Below, one piece after another: positions 57,526-64,000 of a stretch of DNA of 64,000 bases (the first letter of the stretch is position 1; each line of letters opens with the position of its first letter). The position numbers and the translations under genes were made by a program. The DNA is from Betaproteobacteria bacterium (GTDB lineage Bacteria > Pseudomonadota > Gammaproteobacteria > Burkholderiales > JAEUOS01), in assembly GCA_028292405.1 (NCBI GenBank), contig JAQGMJ010000062.1, forward strand, positions 1 to 64,000. Reading direction: 5' to 3'. The notes below the pieces were generated by a model. That model ran no database searches. It was given only the letters and a program-made list of their open reading frames with translations, and was not told the origin of the DNA.

Positions 57526-58146
57526 ATGCCGTCAATCTATCAGCTCAAACCCGCGTTCCAGAACCTGCTGCGGCCCATCGTGCGCGGCCTGGCGGGGGCG
57601 GGCGTCACGCCCAACCAGGTGACCCTGGCCGCCTTTGCCCTTTCCTGCGTCGTCGGCGCGGCCGTCGCTCTCTGGCCCGCCTATCATGCGGTGCTGCTGC
57701 TGGTGCCGCTGACCATGTTCGTGCGCATGGCGCTCAACGCGGTCGACGGCATGCTGGCGCGAGAGCACGGCATGCAGACGGTGCTGGGCGGTTTTTTGAA
57801 CGAATTGACCGACGTGCTGGCCGATTGCGCGCTCTACCTGCCGTTCGCCCTGGTGCTGCCGGCCTATGGCTGGCTGGTGGTGGCGGTGGTGCTGGCGGCG
57901 GTGGTGGGTGAATATGCCGGGGTGATCGCCCAGGCACTGGGCGGCTCGCGGCGCTACGACGGGCCGATGGGCAAGAGCGACCGCGCCTTTGTCTTCGGGC
58001 TGATCGCGCTGTTGCTGGGTGCCGGGCTGGAAGCGGGACGCTGGTGCGGTATGCTGCTGCTCGTCACTCTGTTGCTCGCGGCGTTCACGGTGTTCAACCG
58101 GGTGCGCCATGGGGTGACCGAAATCGCACAAAACAAAAAAGCATAG
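57526..58146 (+). CDS. CDP-alcohol phosphatidyltransferase family membrane enzyme, YnbA-like
   Basis: The 206-residue integral membrane protein has about six helices and the CDP-alcohol phosphotransferase motif near residues 71-100: NAVDGMLAREHGM then LGGFLNELTDVLAD. Canonical enzymes have four aspartates in this motif; here N71 and N92 replace the first and third, while D74 and D96 remain. As I recall it, E. coli YnbA shares these changes, so they may be a subfamily trait. It would transfer a phosphatidyl group from CDP-diacylglycerol to an unknown alcohol. First gene of the five-gene lipid operon. Confidence 0.88.
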   Translation: MPSIYQLKPAFQNLLRPIVRGLAGAGVTPNQVTLAAFALSCVVGAAVALWPAYHAVLLLVPLTMFVRMALNAVDGMLAREHGMQTVLGGFLNELTDVLADCALYLPFALVLPAYGWLVVAVVLAAVVGEYAGVIAQALGGSRRYDGPMGKSDRAFVFGLIALLLGAGLEAGRWCGMLLLVTLLLAAFTVFNRVRHGVTEIAQNKKA

Positions 58147-58163
58147 AGGGAGCAGGCAGCCGC

Positions 58164-59180
58164 ATGGATGCACACGAGGGGCCAGTGGCGCAGGGCGCCA
58201 GGATGGTCAGCCACACGATACAGGCGATGCCGGACGCCATCCCGAAACCGCATTTTCCCGAAGCCGTCGGCTACGCTTTTCTCGGCGCCTACGCCCTGCT
58301 GATTCTCGCCACCCTGATCACCTTCGTGATGAGCCGGGTGCGGCCGCAGCGCAACTACGACGAGTTGCGCCTGCGCATCAAGACCTGGTGGATCATCGTC
58401 ACCCTGGTGACCCTGGCGCTGGGCTTCAACACCTATTTTTCGATTGTTTGCATCGCCTTCGTCAGCTTCCTGGCGTTCAAGGAATACCTGTCGATGATTC
58501 CCACCCGGCGCGCCGACCATCGCGTGCTGTTCTGGGCCTACATGGCGATTCCCGCGCAGTACGTGCTGGTGGGGGTGCACTGGTACGGCGTGTTCATCAT
58601 TTTTATCCCGGTCTACTGGTTCCTGATCATGCCGATGCGCATGGTGCTGATCGGCGAGACCAAGGGTTTTTTGCGCGCCGTCGGCACTTTGCAGTTCGGC
58701 CTGATGACCTGCGTGTTCTCGCTGTCGCACGCCGCCTACCTGCTGGTGCTGCCACCCGAGGGCAACCCGAACGGCGGCGGGGTGGCGTTGCTGTTCTACC
58801 TGGTGTTCCTGACGCAGTTGAACGACGTCGCGCAATACGTCTGGGGAAAGATGTTCGGCCGCCACAAGGTGACGCCGACGGTGAGCCCGAACAAGACCAT
58901 CGAGGGGCTGATGGGCGGGGTGGCGACCACCACCTTCCTGGCCTTCGTGCTGGCGCCCTGGCTGACGCCGCTGAACCATGTGCAGGCGCTGGCCGTCGGC
59001 GTGCTGATCGGCTTCGGCGGCTTCATTGGCGACGTCACCATCTCGGCGATCAAGCGCGACATGGGCATCAAGGACACCGGCTCGTTTTTACCCGGGCATG
59101 GCGGTATCCTCGACCGGCTCGACAGCCTCACCTTCACCGCGCCGATGTTCTTCCATGTCGTCTACTTCCTGTATTACTAG
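58164..59180 (+). CDS. Phosphatidate cytidylyltransferase (CdsA family), YnbB-like
   Basis: The 338-residue membrane protein makes CDP-diacylglycerol from phosphatidate and CTP. About eight hydrophobic helices are seen, and the full CDS signature is near the C-terminus (SAIKRDMGIKDTGSFLPG followed by HGGILDRLDS). ATG 58164 is 17 bp after the YnbA-like stop, with GGGAG upstream, and is preferred to an in-frame start inside that gene. E. coli YnbB is a CdsA paralogue in the same gene order. The product presumably feeds the phosphotransferase encoded upstream. Confidence 0.9.
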   Translation: MDAHEGPVAQGARMVSHTIQAMPDAIPKPHFPEAVGYAFLGAYALLILATLITFVMSRVRPQRNYDELRLRIKTWWIIVTLVTLALGFNTYFSIVCIAFVSFLAFKEYLSMIPTRRADHRVLFWAYMAIPAQYVLVGVHWYGVFIIFIPVYWFLIMPMRMVLIGETKGFLRAVGTLQFGLMTCVFSLSHAAYLLVLPPEGNPNGGGVALLFYLVFLTQLNDVAQYVWGKMFGRHKVTPTVSPNKTIEGLMGGVATTTFLAFVLAPWLTPLNHVQALAVGVLIGFGGFIGDVTISAIKRDMGIKDTGSFLPGHGGILDRLDSLTFTAPMFFHVVYFLYY

Positions 59181-59189
59181 GGCACGGCC

Positions 59190-59858
59190 ATGATGAATTT
59201 CTTCCGTCCCCTGTGCCGCTGGCTGTTCGTCACCTTCGTCGCCTATCCGATCTGCCTGGTGGTGCTAGGGATGAACGTGCGCCACCGCGGCCGCCTGCCG
59301 CTGAAGGGCCCGGCGATCGTCACGCCGAACCACAACAGCCACCTCGACACCCTGGCGATGCTGACGCTGTTTCCGCTGAACGTCATCTCCAAGGTGCGGC
59401 CGGTGGCGGCGGCGGACTACTTCATGAAGACCGGGCTGATGGGCTGGTTCTCGCTCAACTTCGTCGGCATCATCCCGATCGTGCGCAAGCGCGAGAATCC
59501 GGACGATGATCCGCTGGCGCCTTGCTATGAAGCGCTGGAGCGCGGCGAAATACTGGTGATCTTCCCCGAGGGCACGCGCGGCGAGCCGGAGCGCATGCAG
59601 CAGCTAAAATCCGGCGTGGCAGTGCTGGCCTCGAAGTACCCGGAAGTGCCGGTGGTGCCGATTTTCATGCACGGCCTGGGCAAGGCGATGCCCAAGGGTG
59701 CTTTCGTGCCGGTGCCGTTCTTCGTCGACGTCTACATCGGCCAGGCGCTGACCTGGACCGACGATTCGCAGGGCGGCGACAAGAAGGTGTTCATGAGCGC
59801 GATCGAGTCCACCCTGAAGGTGCTGAGCGAAAAGCACGAGCGGCCGGAGTACGAGTAG
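59190..59858 (+). CDS. PlsC-type 1-acyl-glycerol-3-phosphate acyltransferase family protein
   Basis: The 222-residue protein has an N-terminal membrane helix (WLFVTFVAYPICLVVLGM) and the acyltransferase motifs: HX4D in TPNHNSHLDT (H48, D53), a VGIIPIVRKR segment and FPEGTRGEP (phosphate-binding motif). It acylates a lysophosphatidate-like acceptor, giving phosphatidate for the CdsA-like enzyme 9 bp upstream. This gene is not part of the E. coli ynbABCD operon and appears inserted between the ynbB-like and ynbC-like genes. ATG 59190 gives MMNFF. Confidence 0.9.
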   Translation: MMNFFRPLCRWLFVTFVAYPICLVVLGMNVRHRGRLPLKGPAIVTPNHNSHLDTLAMLTLFPLNVISKVRPVAAADYFMKTGLMGWFSLNFVGIIPIVRKRENPDDDPLAPCYEALERGEILVIFPEGTRGEPERMQQLKSGVAVLASKYPEVPVVPIFMHGLGKAMPKGAFVPVPFFVDVYIGQALTWTDDSQGGDKKVFMSAIESTLKVLSEKHERPEYE

Positions 59859-59997
59859 GCCGGTCCCCGTCCTGAACGCCCGTCGGTAGCGTCCTGCGCT
59901 ACCTGCCGGTACGCCCGGTGCGACGCCGGCGGCGGCGCGTGCTTTCGCAGCCCCGCCCCCGCAACATTGCCTCACCCAATCCAAAGCGGGAGAGACC

Positions 59998-61779
59998 ATG
60001 TGCGATCCGAACACCCCCCATCTTGCCGGCGCCGCCGCCCGCGTCGCCCGCGAGGCGCGCTTCACTACCCATGACGGCGCTGCATTGTTCTACCGCCACT
60101 GGCCGGCGCAGGACAAGAGCTACGGCGCGATCCTCATTTTGCATCGCGGCCATGAACATTCTGGCCGGCTGCAGCACATCGTCGACGGCCTCGGGCTGCC
60201 TGAATTCGACGTCTTCGCCTGGGATGCGCGCGGCCACGGCCGCTCCCCCGGCGTGCGCGGTTACGCGCCGGACTGCGGCGCGCTGATCCGCGATCTCGAT
60301 TGCTTCTCCAGTCATATTGCCGACGTGCACCACGTAACCCGCGCCGACCAGGCGGTTTTGGCGATGAGCGTGGCCAGCGTGCTCGCCGCCGCATGGGTGC
60401 ACGACTACGCACCAAATATCCGCGCCATGGTCCTGGCGAGCCCGGCGTTTTCGATCAAGCTCTACGTGCCACTCGCGCTGCCCGGCCTGCGCCTGCTCGA
60501 AAAAATCAAGCCGAACAGCTTCATCAGCTCCTACGTGAAGGGCGGCCTGCTGACCCATGACGCGGCGCGCGCCGCTTCCTACGACAGCGACCCGCTGGTG
60601 ACCAAACGCATCGCGGTGAACATTCTTACCGGCCTGTTCGACACCGCGCGGCGCGTGGCCGATGACGCTGCCGCCATCCACACGCCGACACTGCTGCTCA
60701 CCTCGGGCAGCGACCACGTCGTGCGCGGCGCGCCGCAGCGGCGCTTTTTCGAGCGCCTCGGCTCGGTGCTAAAGCAGCATGAAACTTATCCCGGCTTTTA
60801 TCACGACACCTTCGGCGAGCGCGATGCGCACTTGCCGATCACCCGCGCGCGCGGCTTTTTGCTCGAGGTGTTCGGCCGCCCCGCGAGCGTTCCCGACTTG
60901 CGCCATGCCGACCTGCGTGGTCATACGAAGGATGAGTTCGACGCGCTGTCACGGCCTCTGCAGGCCCTGTCGCCCGCGAACCTGCAGTTCGGCATGACGC
61001 GCCTGTCGATGCGCACCCTGGGCCGCGCCTCGGCCGGCATCCGCCTGGGCCTGGCTACCGGTTTCGACTCGGGCAGCACGCTGGACTATGTTTATCGCAA
61101 CCAGGCCGAGGGCGCTTTCGGTTTCGGCAAGCTGATCGATCGCAATTACCTGGACAGCATCGGCTGGCGCGGTATCCGCATTCGCCGCCAGCATTTGCAG
61201 CAGTTGCTGGGCGAGGCGATCACCGAGCAGGCCGCGCGCGGGCAGGTGCCGCACATCGTCGACATCGCCACCGGCCATGGCCGCTATGTGCTGGAGGTGC
61301 TTAAGCAGATGCCCGAGGTACGCGCCACCGCGCTGTTGCGCGACTACAGCGCGCTCAATATCGCGGAGGGTCGCAAGCTTGCGGAATCACTAGATATAAG
61401 CGGTGTCGTTTACCAGCAGGGTGACGGGTTCGACGGCGCGGCATTGGCGCAACTCACGCCGCGCCCGAGCATCGCCATCGTCTCCGGCCTGTACGAACTG
61501 TTTCCGGAAAATGCCGGGGTGCGCGCCTCGCTCGCGGGTTTGGCGCAGGCTGTTCCCGTTGGCGGCTTGCTGATCTACACCAGCCAGCCCTGGCATCCGC
61601 AGGTCGAGCTGATCGCGCGGGCGCTTTCGAGCCACCGCAACGGCAGGCCATGGATCATGCGCCGGCGCAGCCAGACGGAGATGGACCAGCTGGTGGCCGA
61701 GGCCGGCTTCGTCAAGGAGCGCCAGTTGATGGACGCCCGGGGCATTTTCGGCGTGTCGATTGCGCGTCGCGCGGCTTAG
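59998..61779 (+). CDS. Fused alpha/beta hydrolase and SAM-dependent methyltransferase, YnbC-like
   Basis: The 593-residue protein joins an N-terminal hydrolase (about 20-300) to a C-terminal class I methyltransferase (about 390-590). The hydrolase shows the monoglyceride-lipase-like HRGHEHSGRL, FAWDARGHGRSPG, a serine elbow that is AMSVAS rather than GxSxG (Ser near 124), and histidine in YPGFYHDTFGE. The methyltransferase shows motif I IVDIATGHGRYVLEVL near 420 and GVRASLAGLAQAVPVGGLLI. The fusion matches YnbC. GGGAGAG precedes the ATG. It lies 139 bp after the acyltransferase gene. Lipid headgroup deacylation and methylation are inferred. Confidence 0.9.
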   Translation: MCDPNTPHLAGAAARVAREARFTTHDGAALFYRHWPAQDKSYGAILILHRGHEHSGRLQHIVDGLGLPEFDVFAWDARGHGRSPGVRGYAPDCGALIRDLDCFSSHIADVHHVTRADQAVLAMSVASVLAAAWVHDYAPNIRAMVLASPAFSIKLYVPLALPGLRLLEKIKPNSFISSYVKGGLLTHDAARAASYDSDPLVTKRIAVNILTGLFDTARRVADDAAAIHTPTLLLTSGSDHVVRGAPQRRFFERLGSVLKQHETYPGFYHDTFGERDAHLPITRARGFLLEVFGRPASVPDLRHADLRGHTKDEFDALSRPLQALSPANLQFGMTRLSMRTLGRASAGIRLGLATGFDSGSTLDYVYRNQAEGAFGFGKLIDRNYLDSIGWRGIRIRRQHLQQLLGEAITEQAARGQVPHIVDIATGHGRYVLEVLKQMPEVRATALLRDYSALNIAEGRKLAESLDISGVVYQQGDGFDGAALAQLTPRPSIAIVSGLYELFPENAGVRASLAGLAQAVPVGGLLIYTSQPWHPQVELIARALSSHRNGRPWIMRRRSQTEMDQLVAEAGFVKERQLMDARGIFGVSIARRAA

Positions 61780-61789
61780 GCGAAGCAGC

Positions 61790-63148
61790 ATGTTGTCGCC
61801 GGTGCCCAGTCAGACGATGCGAGCGACCGCGTTGCCTCATACGGCACGGCCGTGGAAGCGCGCGCTGTGCTGGCTGGCCTTTCTCGGCCCCTGGTTCTTC
61901 CTCACCTATGGCTTGTGCAACCAATACGCTGCGCGGCTCGATTTCGTGCCGAGCTATTACGGCCAATGGGAGCGTGCGATTCCTTTCATGGCGTGGATGC
62001 TCATGCCCTACTGGACCATCGACGGCTTTTACGCAGCTTCGCTGTTTTTCGCGTGCAATCGGGAAGGGCTTGATGTGCTGGGGCGCCGCCTGGCGCTGGC
62101 GACGCTGATTTCCTGCATCGGCTTTTTGCTGTTTCCGTTGCGCTTCGCCTTCGAGCGGCCGGAGCTGCATGGCTTCAACGGCTGCCTGCTGGCGCGTCTG
62201 ACCGCGTTCGATAAGCCTTTCAACCAAGCGCCTTCGCTGCACATCAGCCTGCTGGTGATTCTCTGGGTCCACTACCTGGGCCTGCTGCGCGGCAAGTGGC
62301 GCTGGCTGCTCTCCGCCTGGTTCGCGCTGATCGGTGTGTCGGTGATCGGCACTTTTCAGCATCACTTGATCGACGTCGCCGGCGGCATCGTCGCTGGCGT
62401 ACTTTGTCTATATTTGGTGCCGGCGCATGGCTTGGCCGACGAACGGCAGGGCGTGGATGCCGGGAGCAGGCGTATCGGCGTCTACTATCTTGGCGGCGCT
62501 CTTGCTGCGTTGCTTGTCTGGGCCGGGCTGCTGCATGCCGGCTGGCCGTGGGCTGGGCTGCTGTTTGCCTGGACCTCCTTGGCGCTGGCCTGCGTGGCCC
62601 TGGGCTACCTGCGCATCGGAGCGGCGGTGCTGCGCAAGCGCGAGGGCGTGATCGACTGGCCGGCGCGCTGGGTGCTGGCGCCGTACCTGATCGGGGCGCG
62701 GGTTTCGGCCTGGCTGCAAAATCGCGGGCGTCCCGCGCTGGTGGGCGTGGCCGATAGGCTGTACCTGGGCCATTTACCGGGCCGAGGCGACGGCCCGGCC
62801 CTGCGCGAGGCGGGGATCACGGCGGTGCTGGACATGAGCGCCGAGTTCTCCCGCGGCAGCGCGGTGGCAGGCCGGCGCTATCTGAACCTGCCAGTGCTCG
62901 ACCTGGTGGCACCCACCGCTGCGCAATTGCAGCAAGCCGCCGCCTTTATCAACGCGGAGCGCGCCGCCGGCGGACGGGTGCTGGTGCATTGCGCGCTAGG
63001 GCTGTCGCGCAGCGCCTGTGCGACAGCTGCGGCGGAAGTCATGGCCGGCAGATCCGTCGCCGGGGCGCTGCAGCAGTTGCGCGCCGCGCAGCCGCGGGCG
63101 GTGCTGCGCGAGGCCCACGAATCGGCGCTGCGGCGCCTGGTGCGATAG
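61790..63148 (+). CDS. Fused PAP2 and dual-specificity phosphatase membrane protein, YnbD-like
   Basis: The 452-residue protein has an N-terminal PAP2-type membrane domain (about 25-215) with NQAPSLHISLLVIL and GTFQHHLIDVAGG (active histidines), further helices (about 235-315), and a cytoplasmic dual-specificity phosphatase domain (about 330-450) with the Cys-X5-Arg loop LVHCALGLSRSACA near residue 400. Both sites look intact. The architecture matches YnbD. It starts 10 bp after the YnbC-like gene. It probably dephosphorylates a phospholipid made by the operon. The ATG at 61790 is chosen over an upstream in-frame start that overlaps ynbC. Confidence 0.9.
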   Translation: MLSPVPSQTMRATALPHTARPWKRALCWLAFLGPWFFLTYGLCNQYAARLDFVPSYYGQWERAIPFMAWMLMPYWTIDGFYAASLFFACNREGLDVLGRRLALATLISCIGFLLFPLRFAFERPELHGFNGCLLARLTAFDKPFNQAPSLHISLLVILWVHYLGLLRGKWRWLLSAWFALIGVSVIGTFQHHLIDVAGGIVAGVLCLYLVPAHGLADERQGVDAGSRRIGVYYLGGALAALLVWAGLLHAGWPWAGLLFAWTSLALACVALGYLRIGAAVLRKREGVIDWPARWVLAPYLIGARVSAWLQNRGRPALVGVADRLYLGHLPGRGDGPALREAGITAVLDMSAEFSRGSAVAGRRYLNLPVLDLVAPTAAQLQQAAAFINAERAAGGRVLVHCALGLSRSACATAAAEVMAGRSVAGALQQLRAAQPRAVLREAHESALRRLVR

Positions 63149-63181
63149 GCGCGGCGTGCGATGGGAGAATCCGCAAATCGT

Positions 63182-63619
63182 ATGACGCAGGCGGCATGCG
63201 TGCGATTGTTTCGGGTATCCCGTGGATGGAGCACTTTTGCGGCGTTGGCTTTCCTGGTGGCAGTCAGTCTGTTGTGGGCTTGGGCCGCCTGGCTGGCGCC
63301 GCGCTTGGGCCTGGGCGCGGGCTTGCTCGCAGCCTCGATGATCGCGGGAATCGCCGCGCTTTATTATGGGCTGCGCGTCGGGCTCGACGCCGAGCTGTTC
63401 ACGCTGCTGGGTGGGGCAGAGCCGGCCAATGAGGCCGATTTTGCCGCCGGGATCGACGCTTTTCGTGCCTGTTTGCGCAGCGACCGGGTAGCGCAGACCG
63501 TGCTGGGGCCGCGCTACGCCGGCGCCTTGCGCTTGTGGGCGTCGCTGGGCGATTGCCCTGGCCTTGCAGGCGGCGCTGCTTGCGGCGGCCACCGGGGCGG
63601 CTTGTCTGGTTACGCTTAA
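63182..63619 (+). CDS. Small membrane protein, probably frameshifted near its C-terminus
   Basis: As read, 145 residues with two hydrophobic segments (AALAFLVAVSLLWAWAAW and GLLAASMIAGIAALYYGL), then a polar segment (ANEADFAAGIDAFRACLRSD). After ALRLW the frame becomes glycine-rich and helix-free. One frame over, from about 63538, the sequence encodes WAIALALQAALLAAA and more to a TAA at 63627-63629, which is a typical third membrane helix with better GC3. One extra G in GGG at 63537-63539 explains this. ATG 63161 is an alternative start. It follows the lipid operon by 33 bp. Family not recognised. Confidence 0.6.
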   Translation: MTQAACVRLFRVSRGWSTFAALAFLVAVSLLWAWAAWLAPRLGLGAGLLAASMIAGIAALYYGLRVGLDAELFTLLGGAEPANEADFAAGIDAFRACLRSDRVAQTVLGPRYAGALRLWASLGDCPGLAGGAACGGHRGGLSGYA

Positions 63620-63697
63620 GCTCATGTAAATCAATCGCTTACCTTGCGTTACAAAGCCCCGCTGCCGGGCTGCGGCGGCGGCTAGTAAAATAGCGGG

Positions 63698-64000
63698 GTG
63701 AACAAGTTTTTCCCCGCTCTGGTTCTGGGCCTGGGGCTGGGAGCGTTGCTGCCAGCCACTGCCCGGGCCGATCTTTTTGCCTTCGTCGACGACGGCGGCC
63801 AGGTGCATTTCGCCCGCGAAATGCTGGACGACCGCTACCAGGTGTTCGTCAAGTGCGAGCCGTCGCCGCCGGCGCAGCTATCGACCGAGCTGAAGTACCT
63901 GGCGCCGACCGGACGCCTGGAAGACCACATCATCTACAAGCGGATCCAGAAGTCGCCGAACGTAAAGAAGTTCGAGACGCTGATCGCCGCCGAGGCGAAG
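63698..64000 (+). CDS. Probable lytic transglycosylase, N-terminal part (runs off window)
   Basis: From the GTG at 63698 the frame is open to the window end (101 codons). It has a signal peptide (VNKFFPALVLGLGLGALLPA, then TARA), a DUF4124-like segment (DLFAFVDDGGQVHFAREMLD) and a conserved lead-in (KKFETLIAAEAK) that in SLT-domain lytic transglycosylases directly precedes the catalytic domain. That domain is not in the window, so activity against peptidoglycan is inferred. No strong ribosome-binding site is visible. Confidence 0.75.
   Translation, partial: MNKFFPALVLGLGLGALLPATARADLFAFVDDGGQVHFAREMLDDRYQVFVKCEPSPPAQLSTELKYLAPTGRLEDHIIYKRIQKSPNVKKFETLIAAEAK

Overview
The window is GC-rich bacterial chromosome with dense genes and strong codon-position bias. 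It most resembles a betaproteobacterium, probably Burkholderiales. The reasons are eight Bug/TctC-type periplasmic receptors without their membrane partners, an AMDase/maleate-isomerase homologue, an AtuA-type gene pair, GcvA-like LysR and UTRA-type GntR regulators, and a ParE of beta/gammaproteobacterial type. This assignment rests on gene content and style; no rRNA is present. The only RNA gene seen is a tRNA-Arg(CCU). No CRISPR array, insertion sequence or integrase was found.

Layout. 0-5 kb: a PAS-GAF histidine kinase interrupted by an in-frame TAG at the window edge, a zinc-ribbon Nudix hydrolase overlapping a 2-haloacid dehalogenase-like gene, an exported two-domain protein and a glycine-rich stress-type protein. 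5-23 kb: a catabolic/uptake island holding seven of the eight Bug receptors. They are mixed with an ornithine cyclodeaminase/mu-crystallin homologue, a cysteine-less AMDase-like protein, an SMP-30 lactonase, a class II aldolase, an AtuA pair, MmgE/PrpD, a 3-hydroxyisobutyrate dehydrogenase-like enzyme, an alpha/beta hydrolase and GntR and LysR regulators. This looks like import and breakdown of organic acids. The substrates cannot be read from sequence.

23-33 kb: a lone glgX, then a CecR-like TetR gene divergent from a YbhG-YbhF-YbhS-YbhR type ABC exporter that carries its own NodT-type outer-membrane factor. A perfect 20-bp palindrome lies in the spacer of the exporter promoter. 33-49 kb: a 7TM histidine kinase and OmpR regulator face away, across 670 bp of leader DNA, from a three-gene surface cassette. 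The cassette encodes a 2815-residue DUF11/SdrD-B repeat protein, an 1142-residue Ig-plus-beta-barrel outer-membrane protein and an OmpA-domain lipoprotein. This is the best candidate for an undescribed system.

49-64 kb: a DOPA-dioxygenase-like gene, the tRNA, a VOC protein, uup, a small membrane protein and parE (with paired DnaA-box-like sites upstream and three hairpins downstream), then a Bug/SDR pair. After these comes a five-gene membrane-lipid operon matching E. coli ynbABCD with an extra PlsC-type acyltransferase. It is followed by an apparently frameshifted small membrane protein and the start of a probable lytic transglycosylase gene that runs off the right edge.
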